From contig NC_091946.1 of the NCBI RefSeq assembly GCF_041260155.1, positions 22,701,141-22,765,140 on the forward strand: a stretch of DNA of 64,000 bases, given 5' to 3'. Both the position numbers and the translations under genes were made by a program. Every line of letters starts with the position of its first letter. Within the stretch, counting starts at the first letter, position 1. A model generated the notes under the pieces. That model was not told the DNA's origin. It saw nothing but the letters and a program-made list of their open reading frames with translations, and searched no databases. This document shows positions 11,640-24,362 of the stretch, piece after piece. This stretch comes from Ptychodera flava. Taxonomy: Eukaryota > Hemichordata > Enteropneusta > Ptychoderidae.

Positions 11640-11865
11640 TTCACATTTTTCGGGCAAAGCTAAAGAGGCGGCATTTTTTTTACCAACCAGCAAAATCCCC
11701 CACTAGTTACATTGTTACTGATGACTTGGAGTCTAGATTTTACAAACTGTCCACAATAATGGAGGCATTGTATATACAGGCAGTGTTGACAGGACAAATT
11801 TTAAGCATTTCCACATCCCCAAAAAGAAAACAATAAAAACTGTAAAAGTATGCAAAACAAAACTG
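11640..11865 (+). repeat. dispersed repeat, partner of 9405-9610
   Basis: Second copy of the old direct repeat, with the same block order and clear divergence. Confidence 0.65.
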
Positions 11866-12055
11866 CTCTAAAAGTTGTAGTGGGGAAGAAGGTAAGAGCA
11901 CTGAACAAATCCGTTAATGCGAGAACCAGGGGTTGAGTATGGTAACTTAAGACACTTTTAGCATCCGCTTGTTGGATATTGCTAGCTCAATACTACTCTG
12001 ACCTTTCTGGCCTTTCGCGCTGACGGAACGACATACTCTCAGAAAGCACTGTGTA

Positions 12056-12877
12056 AGGGAGATGTCATTATTTACGGCCAGGGGGGTCAGGGGAATCAGA
12101 GGAAGGTCAGTCAAAAACAGAAAGCTAGAATTGGGGTTGCTCAAAATGTGGAAAGAAAGAAGGGAGATTACTCAGTTTTTGATGCAAAATGAATTCAAAC
12201 ATCCCTTAGATTGCATCATTTCACATATCAATTTCTCAAAATTTTTCATTGTGACAGGGTACACCCCCCCCCTCTCGTGCTCTCCCCCTTAGGGTGTTCT
12301 GACAGTCTTACTTAGTAAAAATACAAATTGAAAACACCTCTCAAATTGCACCAGACTGCGCCATCGCACACATCAATTTTTTAAAAATTTCCACTCGAGA
12401 GAGGGGACAGCCCCCTCTGATACTTTCCTACCTCAGCCTCCCACATGTTCACCCCCTTATACTTTCAAATTCTGTCCAGTCAGATATCTTATTGAAAACC
12501 CTCTCTTTATACCCATCCAAAAGTAAATAATACAATATGGTTGGATACTGGTTATATCGTGAGCTTTTATATCTTCATTTTGTTGAATATCATTTTGTTG
12601 GTTTCACCTTTTTCAACTGTCTTGAAATAACCAATGATAACCTAGCAGCTGCAGGGTACATCAGGATTCGAAAGATCTTTACTATTTCTGTATTTTAGTA
12701 AATTTTACAAATGTATATAACGATATTTAACTTTTCTAAGTGGCGGTCAGTCAAAATTTAAGTGTTAGAGAGAGGGGTTACTCAAATTCATCATGGTTGG
12801 CTGGGGGTTACTCGAAATTTCAAAGTTTCCGATGAAATTCCTCCGACCACCCAGGCCGTAAATAATGACGGCTCCCT
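12056..12877. mobile_element. TIR DNA element, about 820 bp, non-autonomous
   Basis: Left end AGGGAGATGTCATTATTTAC and right end GTAAATAATGACGGCTCCCT are reverse complements with two changes, and similarity continues inward through the GGCC and the purine-rich block. TA precedes the left end. The interior has CCCC-rich runs and no transposase-like frame. The first bases (AGGGA) resemble those of the larger element at 45323-47640, but the families may be unrelated. Confidence 0.75.
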
Positions 12878-14647
12878 AAGAACTAGAGTGATCGAATTCT
12901 TCGTTGGTGAAGAAAACTTAATGTAATACCCTGTAAACGTCATTGAATCCCAACACCCCGACGAACCACCAACAATTTGTGAAGAGAATGGCGACAGGGG
13001 AGGTCTTCAAGGTCATTGTGACGTACGTTGTATGACCGTCTTGTCAGATCTGAAGGTGACATTACAAGATTATGTGTGTAGTACTGTACGCAAGCGCAGG
13101 TACTATGATGTAATCCAGCGTTGCGTCCGGGGAATGTTTAGCTATCCGCTACGCTTCTTCAGAAGCGGCATATCCAATGGCCGAACACGTCTTGCGCCAT
13201 GTAGTGCTATGATGTCAAAGCCTGCAGGTCAGCAACTTTCCCCCTTAACTTATTGGTCACAGATTGCTTTGTCTACATTGCAACAGTTGTACTTGTGAAA
13301 GGGATATAATAAATTTATTAGATAAACTTTAAACACCTTTGGGCTGGTTTCTGTCATTTGAGAGTTTCTGGATTCCATAGATTGATTTTGTGTCGGAATC
13401 TCCTCAGAATTTTGTTCGTGTCATTATTGGGTAAATTTGATATTGCGTCGGAACCGCCTCAGAATTTTAATTCATTTTATTATTGGGCAAATGTAAACTT
13501 TTTCACTTAGAATAAGTTTATCCAAAGAGTTCAAAAAGTAATAATGACAGAACAAAAATGTTCTGACCGACAAGAAATTTCAGAAACAAGAAATATTATG
13601 CAGATGATGAGATTCGTACATGCTCTATTTTATTTATTTCTTTCTTCGCCCTTTTGTGTTGCATCTTGTTCGTTTCTCTCGCGTGTTTTTATCGTATAGA
13701 GCAATAAAGATTTTTAAAAACCCTGCCAGTGTAGCAGTTAACTGTGATTGAATATTTTCCGAGCGGTGTGCACGGTGGATCTTTATTTGCCTCAAAAACT
13801 TTCAAGTTCACCAGGATATCAGATTGTCCATCTCTGACAGGGATAGGGTAGTATATAAGACTGGATGTTATGGATGAAAAGGATGTGGGGACACTGTTGG
13901 AGTGTCATCCTGACCTGGACACAGGTGAGGTACGTGTTTTAGACTCAGTGTATGATTATTGCAATAGTGTACTAGCTGAGCGGTAAGCACTCAGAACCCT
14001 GGTACTCGTGAGCCAAGGTAGATGATCGACTTCATAATGCGTGACATGAGGGTTGCTGGTTGTCGCTGGAGATGTCCATGTGGGAGAGCGAGATGACAGA
14101 TAGATGCCAGAGCTACCGACAGGCTCTAATACGGTGTGGGCGTGCTTCTAAAACTGTTCACGTGTAGAAATATGATACATGCGATGTTTCGTTTCAGATA
14201 CTTTGGGAACCCATAAATGAATACATCAACACGTATCCACACCCATCTAAACCCTCTGTACCCTTCAATCAACACATCGGTAACGGACACTTCTTAAAGT
14301 CGAACTTATTAGAAACATGCTCCATCACACTAGTTTCGGGCGTTTCCGTTGATTGCACTGGGGCCCACGGTGTGTCTCTACAAGGAATTCCTGGATCCTC
14401 CCCGAAGCTTAGGCGGAAACGTGACTCTCAGTGACGTAAGTGAAAGCGACCAAACACCGGATTTCCCGACGAGAAGAAGCCAATCAGCACTCTATTGGTC
14501 CACCGGGACTGTTGTATTCTACAATATTTAGAGATCAAGTCCACTACCTGTGGTAGAGTTCCTTGTGACGTATATGAGAGGAACCCCTTAGCTTATCCTT
14601 TAATGAATACCAAGCTCTTAAAAAGTAAACATGCGATCCGATCCCCT
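12878..14647. other. intergenic, nothing recognised
   Basis: Upstream of the ErbB-domain gene. A short open frame at 13032-13298 has no recognisable domain and is not called. CTAGCTGAGCGG near 13975 resembles a tRNA A box but has no matching B box. Confidence 0.45.
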
Positions 14648-14685
14648 ACTTAAAAAGAGGTGCATTAATGCCATTTATTCAGTCA
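14648..14685 (+). promoter_or_regulatory. candidate core promoter of the ErbB-domain gene
   Basis: CTTAAAAAG (14649-14657) is a TATA-like block about 30 bp upstream of TCAGTCAC (about 14679), an initiator-like match. The ATG follows at 14712, giving a 5' UTR of about 30 bases. Spacing is right for a core promoter but the motifs are short. Confidence 0.4.
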
Positions 14686-14711
14686 CTCGACAGTTTCAGT
14701 AAACGAGCGTC

Positions 14712-17700
14712 ATGGCTTCCGTGAGAATCTTCTTCGCTATCCTTGTACTCAGTTACATAGCCGCTGCCGAAAAAGGTAGGTAGAGGTGACAGTTTAAAAC
14801 AGGCCTCGTTCTGTCTCGCTTCTGCCGTTAGCCAGTCTATTCATCATTTTGGTAATGAACTGGGCATAATGTGTGGTTGTTGAGTGAAGCTTGTGAATGT
14901 GTGTTCACAAAACTTCACTTTGAACGTAGCAAACAAATTGCGAATAGAATACCCCGGTTGCCAATATATCTCTAAAGTTTGACTTGTCTATCCGTTCATC
15001 ACGATTAGGTTTGCCCGCAGTGCATTACTTCGTCAAGACTGGTGCGCGATATCGTTAGCATGTGCAAGGGCTTGGTTGGCATATTTTATAGGTTAAGGCC
15101 AATAACTGGGCGCCTGCTAACCGTCTACGCTTTCCCATGTACACATTATGCCAACTTCATGGTGTTATGTTTCAAGTGGTGTGAATAAACTACAAGCGGC
15201 TAAAATACAAATTGCACAGTCGTTTATTAGTCCCCACGGACACCTGTTTTGTTTCTTCTTCAGTATGTCCTGGCTTTGGAACACCAGAACTCTCCAGACA
15301 CGGACAGCTTGACCAGAGCAACATCGACTTCTTCAAAAATTGCACCGTCATTGATGGAGACTTGATCATAAAGTCGTCAACCTTCAGAGGGTAAGTTTAA
15401 TCAAAGGCGCCCAGTGTGTCAAATGTAATGTATAACGCAAAAAGGTCCCTTTTAAACGTAACTGTATGCCACAGTCTCTCCATCGCGGAACTGTGTGAGT
15501 ACACCGAACACTCAAGCGCCCGTTGTTTCAGAAACTTAGTCGCTCAGAAAAGCAATATATACATTGTATATAGGTCACTGATGATACCAATTGACTTCTG
15601 ACATGGAATGGAATGTTAGTAGCGGTTCATGGTTATATAACTTATACGTTAGAAGCACAGCCCTGCTGCCAAGATGGCCTGAAGGGACTAGAATGCACAG
15701 ATTCACAAGAAGTTACTATAGAGCTGTGGTCCCCAAGGGATGTCCGTCTGCATGTCATCAATAACTACTTTTTAAAAGTCGTATCGTAGGGTAAAATTAT
15801 CTTACAGCACACAACACATGGAACACATTATACCCTGATCGGTTCGAACAATTCCCGACGATGCCATTCCCGCGAGCACGAGTTTTACTAGTTAGTATTT
15901 CCGCTCCATCAACCTACACAAAAGTCATGGGCAACCCATGTAGCTGTAGGTGAAAATAGGTGAAAATAGGCCGGTTGTTTACGACGCAATGCCTATCAAA
16001 TCCAATGTTGTTAGCACAACTCCATATCGTTTTATGTTTCAGGCGAAGGAAAAATCATTCAGCCGCTGATTAGTCGATATTTCGGCATATTACATGTAAA
16101 TTAAGGTTTCCACATAATCAACTCACTTATTTTCATAGCAATATTTCTTGTCAAAGATGACATTAGTACCTTTCATAAGCTTAGACTCTCAAATTTAGTA
16201 TGGTAACAGTAGTTTACTTGAAGGATTAAGGAGGTACATATTTTAGGCAGAAAACCTCAATTTTTGTGTTAATGATGAACATGAATTTGAGTCAAAAACT
16301 TGATACTATTTTATGAAATTTGAGATCTCATTTTAAGCTAGAGTGTATGTAGTAAAAAAAACGATTTTGTTTTGCATTATCTATTCTAATTTTCAAATGA
16401 CAGGGGTTGAAAGACTGACATTCAAAAATGTGGAAATTTCATCGAATTTGATCCCGTCAGAGTGGCGTTAAATGGTTTTCTTGTTGTTTTTTTTTTGTTT
16501 TTAAATGTAGGCGGAGAAAAAAGACGTAAGAAAATCGGGTGATTTGCATGAATTTACACTAAGTCTTCTTAATGAAAATTGAATGACTCTTTGCAAAAAA
16601 TGTTTTTTGGAGCAAAATACGGTGTTATGCGCAATGCCACTTTACACGAAACAGAAGTCACATTTGTTGCCCTTGTAATATACCGTATACAGCTCCTGGC
16701 CTAAAATATGTTCGCAAACCGTGCAATAGTACATTTGCAATCTATCGGTGGAAAAGTTCCAGATGGACCATGAGACCAAAGACCTTGCTATCTCGAAATC
16801 TGAGAATATAAGTTAGTCTCTGTGCTTATGATTACTATCGTAACTTGCTTGATGTATACAAACACCCGTCCATATGCATTACAAACCATGTGACTTGTCG
16901 GATTTCCTATACACAAATAGGTTCTTCTATACTGCATCTTTTACTTTGAGGGATATACTCTCTCTCGGCCCTCGCTGGCTCGGGGTAGCCACAGTCGCTT
17001 GTGGTTCGACACACGGAGAGGGCGGCCGTAAACATTCAGAACATTTCATATGTTTACAACGGTAAACATGTCTAATGTTTACAACCGCCGTGTATCGAAC
17101 CATGGGCGATTGTGGGCGTAGTCAGCGAGGTTGAGCCAGACTACACCAGCCACAGCGGAGGTCCGTGAGAGACTCTCTTGGTGGGAAAACAGTGTCAATG
17201 TCACATCGCATGCCTACACCCATGTCTCAGGCTTCATAACGATAGGGGGTACCCCTGTGACCCAACATTTACAGGCCAATGACCTGTACTTGAATATTCC
17301 ACACGACAAACAAATTACTAGTAACCTGCACTCGAAGTTGCTTTGTTCAGTATGTTCTTTCTCCTTGAGGAAAAAATCTTGACTGCTGATGTCTTCGTGA
17401 GGAGTAAAAAGGCAGGAAAAACAACTTTAGTCGACGAGGTCGTTGACATATGTACAAACATCAATACATGTACTTTAAAAAGATAATTTCTGGCAACCGA
17501 GCGTCATTTCAGAACCTGCGCGTCATGGCTTTTTGGGGTTACATACTCAGTAGTACGGCTATCCTTGTTGTCTCTTTTTGCATGTCCAAAAATGCTAAAA
17601 AGAAAACAGAAGTATTATGCAGCCAGTGATAAAAGACAATAACTGTTGCATCAATAGTGCCAAACTAGCTGTGATAGGAATGAAAAAAGAAAGTGGAAAA

Positions 17701-20700
17701 AAAAACCGCTTCGCCGCATCACTTTTGCTGAACGTCAAGGACAAGAAACATTTTTTTGGCCTGAACCATATCAAACATTTGACCACGGTCGACGTCACTC
17801 CACAAAATGTGTGACCATGATTTGACAAACTTTATCGTTTACCATGATCATATAAGTGTAACGTTTATTCCGTTTGATAGTAATTTGCTAAAGGTGGAAA
17901 GTGGAGGCCACAAATTAAAACCAATAGGTCTTTTCAGTTCCACAATTTTGCTGTTCAGTCAACTCGCCGCAAGACGCAATACAGTCTTAGTACTACTAAT
18001 CATAACCTCTTTCATATTATACCACACCTTTTCTCCATAAGAGATTCAAAGACGTCTTCTTGTGTATCAAGTTTTGTTTGCATTCAAAATTTCTCAGAGC
18101 TTCCTTAAGAAGAGCGCGCCACGGGGACAGATATCGTCATAATTCGGGCTCTCAAACTTTTACAGTTCTTTTCTGATATACCACTTGTGGGTGGGGTCAT
18201 TTTAAAGCTCTTGGTGTAAGAAAACTTTTAGCCGTCTTAGTTTTTCGAAAATCGAAAATAACTGCATAGAGTCAACACAAGGATGGCGGCCATTTTGAAT
18301 TTCAACTATTGGTAAATCTTAGGTAATTTGTATCTCTAGTGCCAAAATTTGCACGTTGACCCCTGATTTTTATTCTTGATTTTGAAAAAGAATGGTTGAA
18401 AGATTTCGTAAGGAAAGTGTGAGAAAAAATTCAAGTAGTTCACTTTCACGGCGCATACTACCTTAAACTGAGTACTGGTGTTACGGCTGTCAGACGGCTT
18501 CGTCAGTCAGTCTAGGGCATTGTCCGTTATCATGTGCGGTGTGGCCCATTCGATTCGATTTGATTTCTTGTGATTTGAATTCGATTCGATTTGTTCTTAT
18601 CTCACCTCCGACAGAGACAGATTCATGGGAATAGTCGGCATCGATCCATTTCAACTTGAAGTCTTCAACTCCCTGAGAAACATAACGGGATACCTCGCTG
18701 TCTTGGCGTCGGGAGAGTCACAGGAAAGTCTGTCGGCCTTGAGTAATCTGCAGGTCATCGAAGGAAGAACGCTGCTTCAAAGGTAAGAGCACTGTCCGCG
18801 CCATTAGTTGGGCAAGGATGCCAAAGTTACTTCTCGCTTCACCTGGCTATTTTTAATTTCACTCTAGCTATTGGTCTTTATTCAGTACTAATAGGCCATC
18901 GGCCCAGTATACTTTACAACAACTTAGTAAGTACAATAAATGTCAGGAAATGATAGTAATACATGACCATACACTACTCCTTTCAGTCCTTTACATATAT
19001 TGCAGATCATGCGGTTCATTTCTCAATCCCATAGCATGAAATATGCAAACGCCTAAACGCTGCAAAGTATTAGCATCATCAGTAGTCATTAGTTGAATAA
19101 AACTTCTTTCCGTTTGCGGATTAGAATACATTGTTGGAATATGCTGCTTTCTTTGACGGTCAAAAAATTAAAACCAGTAGAAAGTGTTATTCGTTTTCTA
19201 TTTCATTGTATATTTCACTCCTCAACTTTCGATTAGACATTTTCTTTCGTTTCATTTCAAAGAACAAGGTTCCATCTTAAATCGTCAAACTGATATCCGT
19301 CCCGTTTAGGTTCTCGTTAAATTTTTTACTTGTGTCTTTTCATTGAACACTGCATCTCACAAAATAATAGTACTGTCCGTTTTACACCACTCGAAATTCT
19401 TTATTTCAAATTGGTACATATTCCCATTCGAATTTCATTCCACTTTCACGGGTTTTCTCAGCAATGTTCATCGTAAGCCATTTTTAGAGAGGATTATTAT
19501 GACAACATAAACACGTGTATGTATTCACGAGTATTTCTAGACTGCTAGTATTTTGTCTTCGTCGTATCATAGACACAGAAAGGGGACTTTCTACCGTCTA
19601 TTATTCTGGCAGACTGGCAGGTTCACTTGATAACAAACCTTGCAAACAGCGCCCTCTAATGGCCACAGGCAGAACTACAACCAACAAAGCCATGTACCAA
19701 TGTACCGTAATGCGGTCACCTCACCTTTTACATTTATGCAATTGATACATTTTCTGCTTTTTACACAGCGATTATTCACTTGTTATAATGGATACAGCGC
19801 TAACCTCCCTTGGATTGAACTCGCTGAGAAGTATCGAGAACGGCAATGTCTACATCCGACGAAATGCAGCACTGTGCTATGTGAAGAGCGGCTTGTTTGA
19901 GAACACGGGGATATTCTACAGCGGAGGACAAAGCGCACATGTAAGACAAAATAGGCCGAAAGATTTATGCCGTAAGTGCATTATCCATTGATTTATCTCA
20001 GGTAATTTGACAGGGGCGGTAGGAATAAAGTGGAGAAATCGAAAACTTGATGGGGAGGGGGTCGATAATTTTTCAAAGTAAAGAGAGCGTCAAACTGTTT
20101 AAAAAAGTATAGGACCATGGCCATAGCTTTAACTTTGATGATTTTTTTCTCTCTCTATTTTTGTTTTTAATGTTAACAATAGTTGTTTTTTTTCTACTCC
20201 ACAAAGCATACTGAGATACTCTGTATTAATATCGTCAACTTAGCCTTTGCTGACTCAGTGGTATAGATTGCATTGTTATTTCTGACAAGGGAGTTCTAGT
20301 CCGGACTAGAATTCAAATATAAACAATAATAGCGCATTTTACACTTGTAGACGCAGTAAATCTAGTGTATTTTTATGATTTTTTTTATCTAGAAACTGCC
20401 CTTTTGAGATTACGAGATGAAGTTAGGATAAGATAAGCTTAAAAGTTAAAAAAAATATCACTTTTCTCATATTAACTCTCATAGGTGTTGAAAATCATGT
20501 ATGCGACAGAGAGTGCACGGATTTAGGATGCTGGGGTCCTGGCATTAACCAGTGTGGTACATGTAAAAACTACAAACTCGATGGAATCTGTGTGGATTCA
20601 TGCGATGCTGATGCAGGGTAAGTCAGCTCGTCGGCCATCTTGAAATGGGTGATTTGCATATTGCCCCTGACGCGCAATATACACCATGCTGCACACAGAT

Positions 20701-23147
20701 AAGGTCATCTCCTTCTAAATAGAAAAAAAGTTCCATCATCTCTTCAAGCATAAAACACATTATACCGTAGGGTTTTAGAATTTAAATTATTAGTGGTAAT
20801 TTATTCATGTGCGTTATTTCTTTACTCCATGTAATTTAATTAGTATTTCTCTACGTGAGTCGTAAATGGCATTTTTCATTTGTGAAAAGCGTATACTAAG
20901 AATTGAGGTAGTACAAGAACTTAATTTATTAAATGTAAAATTGACTTTCTTGATTGATAACATGGAATAATTTGTATTTTACCTATGTGAGTCCTAAATG
21001 GCATTTTTCATTTGTGAAAAGCGTGTTTGAAAAACTTAGATATAAAAAGTTAATTTAATCTTGCTTTCGAATTAACTTCTAGCAGGAAGTAAAATTAATT
21101 TAAAAGGAACACAATGTGTGAACATCCAAAATTTCTGTAATTGAGTGCTTGATAAGCGATTTGTCGATACTGGCTACAGAGAAATACGATTTCGTAAAAT
21201 ATTTAATAACTACATGCACAATGAATAAAATGTTAAATATCTTCGAAATTATATTATTTTAATTTTAGACTCTATGTTTTATCAGAAGAAGACAAGGAGT
21301 GTGGTCATGATGAGGTAAGGATACAATAAAGCTGTGATATTGAAGAGATGAAAAATTTGAAAGAGTTCAAATGAATTCACGGTGGGATCTAGACTTGCTC
21401 CAAGTCTGTGGGCGTATAAGTATCAAAGCATATATAAATTGAAGGACTAAATATTAGCAGACCGATGCGTTGCTGGTAGGCTGTTGCGTTGATCGTGAGG
21501 TGAACGCCTTTGCCAGCTAGTAACTCAGCTGCCGAGAAAAGCCAGGGAATGGGGGCCAGTCTAGGTGGGGTCGAAGAAAAGGTAAAATAAAGAGTGGTCG
21601 TGACAAATAAACAATTGTCGTGATAGACAGCATCCTGACAATGCAAGTAACCATAGTGATAACGTGAAAGTCAAATTGCATGTATTATAGGTGAGAAGGA
21701 CATCACTTTGATAGAATCGTTTTAATTTGTTTATTACATATTCACAGGAGTTTGAAGTAGATTCCGAAGTTGGTCCTGGTTCTCGAACTTGGGACTGTGA
21801 TCCAGACGATGTTGAAACATGTTTTAGTAAGTATCATTAGTTTTGGGCGGGAGGGGATCCCAGACTTCTTCTGTGCCATCTTAATAATGTTACAGTGAAG
21901 TGGCAAAATCGCATTTCAGTCCTATCTAAGTAAGCGCTGACATGAGCAGGGAAAATCACAAAGGGAGTAACCGAGAACATATTTAGAAATAAAGGAGAAT
22001 CTTACTAAACAAGGTAGATTTGTTTTGCGGGAAAAAGAAATCGAATCATATATCTATCTGTGCTAATAAAATACCTAAAGAATAACATACGTTTTTGAGT
22101 ATTTGTACAGGACCGGTATTACTTTTATGTTTTGTTTCAGTGTTTGTTGTATCTTTTTATCCAGTTTGTCTTGAACGAACTTGTTGCCACATTGGAGCTC
22201 TATATACTTTCATGTATTTCTATTATTTTTCTGATTTTCTAAAATACAGTGTATTGTTCTACCCAAACAATTACACCGCAACAAATGATGTTGATTTTTG
22301 CGATTCTGTTACATGTAACACAGCCTGCGTGAGAGATGCCAATGTTGTTTTTTTGACTCTTGAATAGAGTTGTTGACCCTAGAATAATTTGTCAAGAATG
22401 CAATACGGTTTCTTATTGTACGCTATCCCCAGTGTTTGCAAAGTTGCTACTTTGCACATCAAGGAAGAAGGAGAAAATATACATGTTTTCCAGAATACAA
22501 ATATTTGAAAGATAAACTGCTCTCAAAGGTCGTATGGGACCCCTACGACTAATGTGTATCCAAGGTGTGTTGACGATTGATGAAAGTTAAAACATGTTTG
22601 TCATAATATACACCGTAATATTTAAATTTTGCAGCTATATAAACGTGATTTTTCTTCATACCGTGCATAAAATACATTATTTGTAAACAAGAAAATTGCG
22701 CAGGCGCAGTTCTGACGACTCCCTCCCTCTAAAGTGTGACCATAGACAGTAGAGAAACTACTGTCTGTGGTGTGACGCTTCAGGTTGCACTTGTTGCAAC
22801 GACCAGAATAAGCAATCATTCAATTCGAAGGAAGCACAGTTTGTCTGAACCAATGAAGGTTCACACTTGCCTTTGACGTGACATTGATCATGAATCTTTT
22901 ACTGTAATGGAAAGCTTCATAAAATATTGCAATATTTAGGATGCATAGTAGGGGAGATTTTTAACATTTCTTTCGTCTGTTCGTAGACGAGTGTCAAGCA
23001 ACGTTGCAGGAGCAGGACAATGTCAACGCCCAATTGCGAGCAGAGGTCGAGGAGCTTCGCAACCAGTTGAGAGATGCTCGAGCTCGAAAACAACGTTTAC
23101 AGAGAATGCTCACGACCACCGGGACCCAATCTCCCGGCGATGACTAG
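14712..23147 (+). CDS. secreted ErbB domain III-coiled coil protein
   Basis: Eight exons: 14712-14775, 15264-15390, 18615-18782, 19769-19971, 20485-20617, 21269-21314, 21748-21826, 22987-23147. All have GT-AG sites and matching phases, giving 326 residues. Residues 1-19 are a signal peptide (hydrophobic core, cleavage likely after SYIAAA). Residues 23-190 align with EGFR/ErbB domain III: NCTVIDGDLII, TFRGDRF, LQVIEGR and GLNSLRSI. Residues about 191-247 match the first cysteine module of domain IV (GCWGPG, CGTCKN). Residues 248-273 are acidic, and 276-315 form a regular leucine-type heptad. There is no domain I or II, membrane helix or kinase. Domain III is a main ligand-contact domain of EGFR, so a soluble ligand trap is the likely role. 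C. elegans HPA-type L-domain proteins are a precedent for secreted regulators of EGF signalling. The exon 3 acceptor was chosen at AG|AGACAG because it restores FRGD. A truncated receptor gene is the alternative, but the in-frame signal exon and coiled coil argue for a dedicated protein. Confidence 0.9.
16223..16715. repeat. possible decayed inverted-repeat element
   Basis: TACATATTTTAGGC near the left end and GCCTAAAATATG near the right end are inverted copies in intron 2 of the ErbB-domain gene. TTAA begins at 16226. The ends are otherwise poorly matched. Confidence 0.35.
16965..17146. repeat. imperfect GC-rich inverted repeat
   Basis: CTCGCTGGCT...GGTTCGACACACGG on the left and the reverse complement of TGTATCGAACCATGG...CAGCGAGG on the right pair over roughly 60 bases. 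Both arms end in TGTTTAC/GTAAACA. The GTTCGA block looks like a tRNA B box, so a palindromic SINE pair is possible. Confidence 0.5.
18105..18466 (-). repeat. MITE family A copy 3
   Basis: TTAA at both ends, with GGATGGCGGCCATTTTGAAT in the centre. Inverted relative to copy 1. It ends 148 bp upstream of exon 3 of the ErbB-domain gene. Confidence 0.85.
20105..20365 (+). repeat. MITE family C, partial copy
   Basis: Contains the family landmarks ATTGCATTGTTATTTCTGAC and CCGGACTAGAATTCAAATAT. It is truncated, and lies in intron 4 of the ErbB-domain gene. Confidence 0.55.
20840..21035 (+). repeat. local direct duplication
   Basis: TAAATGGCATTTTTCATTTG, followed by TGAAAAGCGT, occurs twice about 135 bases apart in intron 5 of the ErbB-domain gene. 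Confidence 0.7.
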
Positions 23148-23358
23148 GTGCTTCGGCGATCGAACACAACTCCACGTTTTGAAGATTACCTTCCCCATTA
23201 CAATATGTCAGACCGACTTGATTATTTGTTCGGACCTCTGCCTTTGAAGGATAGACAGGCCATGAAATCTCATCATGCTTTCCGCCCTACGGAGCGAAGA
23301 GATAATTACATTTTATCTTTATTTTTAATCAATATTTTTATATTCTATCACAGCAAAC

Positions 23359-23364
23359 AATAAA
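23359..23364 (+). terminator. poly(A) signal AATAAA of the ErbB-domain gene
   Basis: AATAAA 212 bases past the TAG stop, followed by GT-rich sequence. It is the first canonical signal downstream. Confidence 0.6.
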
Positions 23365-23379
23365 CGTGTAAACCTTAAA

Positions 23380-24230
23380 ACGTTATCGCGGTATTCTCTG
23401 TATGGTTTGTTCAAACACGGTCCCTCTGTGGTTCAAACTTCATTGGACCGGAGAGATAGCTGTGGTAAAATAAATTATAACACGCCACAAATAAAATTCC
23501 TCACAAAAATTATGTATATTCAATGTTCTTTAATACATCACATCTTCCCACAATCTGATTGAAGTCAGGTGTACAAATTTTATCCATCTTTTACCCTGGT
23601 GGTACTCTGTTGTTCCCAATCTGCTGCTGCCGTCTGTCTCGAGATCGAATCAGATTACATGTAACCCTCCCATTCCTCCGTTGTATCACAGGAAACTCTG
23701 GCTCCTTGTTTGTTTGTTTGTTTGTTTATGCATGTTTGTTTATTTATTTATTATGTACATATGATTATCCCATATGCGATAGTTGTATTTGTGTTCATGT
23801 TTGTCAATAAAGAACGACGTTTGTTTATTTATTTGCTTTTGTTTGTTTCTCTACTAGTCAATAAATGATATCACTTTCTAAATACTCATCCTTTCAAGAG
23901 AGTTATTAGAGAAGGAGCAAGTATTAAGAGAGAGTGGTGGACGTGCATGAGTGCTTACTCGTCATGGCAAAGGCAGGGTATTCTTTATTTCACATGTTGG
24001 ATTGTATTTGAGACGTTTATAGCATTATTTATGACTAGTAAACAATTGAACAAACAAAACCAAACTCTCTATTGACAAACATGAACACAAATACAACTCT
24101 TTCTCGTCTCTATATTGTATATGGAAAATAATCATACATAAAAAATAAACATGTATAAACAAACCAGAGCACCCTGTGCTTTATAACAGTACTTTGTCTC
24201 CTATTTTCTCCATTTTATCGTCTTTACCTT
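23380..24230. other. intergenic with short TTTG/TTTA runs
   Basis: No exon seen. (TTTG)n and (TTTA)n runs lie near 23705-23750 and 23820-23850, and related stretches appear on the opposite strand near 24050-24165, so a loose inverted arrangement is possible. Confidence 0.4.
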
Positions 24231-24268
24231 TCTTTCCAGAATCTGGTGTCAGCCTTATAGTCTATGTT

Positions 24269-24362
24269 CCACAGACTGCACTGTAGGGCTTCCATCCAGC
24301 CACCCCTACACAGTAGAGGCTAGGGGTAGCTAGCTGGATGGGAGGCTCGCAGTGCAGTCTGG
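24269..24362. other. long imperfect hairpin, about 40-bp stem
   Basis: CAGACTGCACTGTAGGGCTT on the left pairs with the reverse complement of GAGGCTCGCAGTGCAGTCTG on the right. CATCCAGC/GCTGGATG and CCCCTA/TAGGGG continue the stem, with a loop around ACACAGTAGAGGC. Size and bulges are like a pre-miRNA, but a foldback MITE is equally possible. Confidence 0.5.

Noticed and set aside
13032-13298. 88-residue open frame upstream of the ErbB-domain gene
   Set aside because: No domain, no splice partner and no homologue recognised.
13966-14010. tRNA-like start CTAGCTGAGCGGTAAGCACTC
   Set aside because: No GTTCGA block at the right distance.
22738-22772. Short hairpin ATAGACAGTAG / CTACTGTCTGT
   Set aside because: The stem is only about 13 bp; such hairpins are expected by chance in AT-rich introns.
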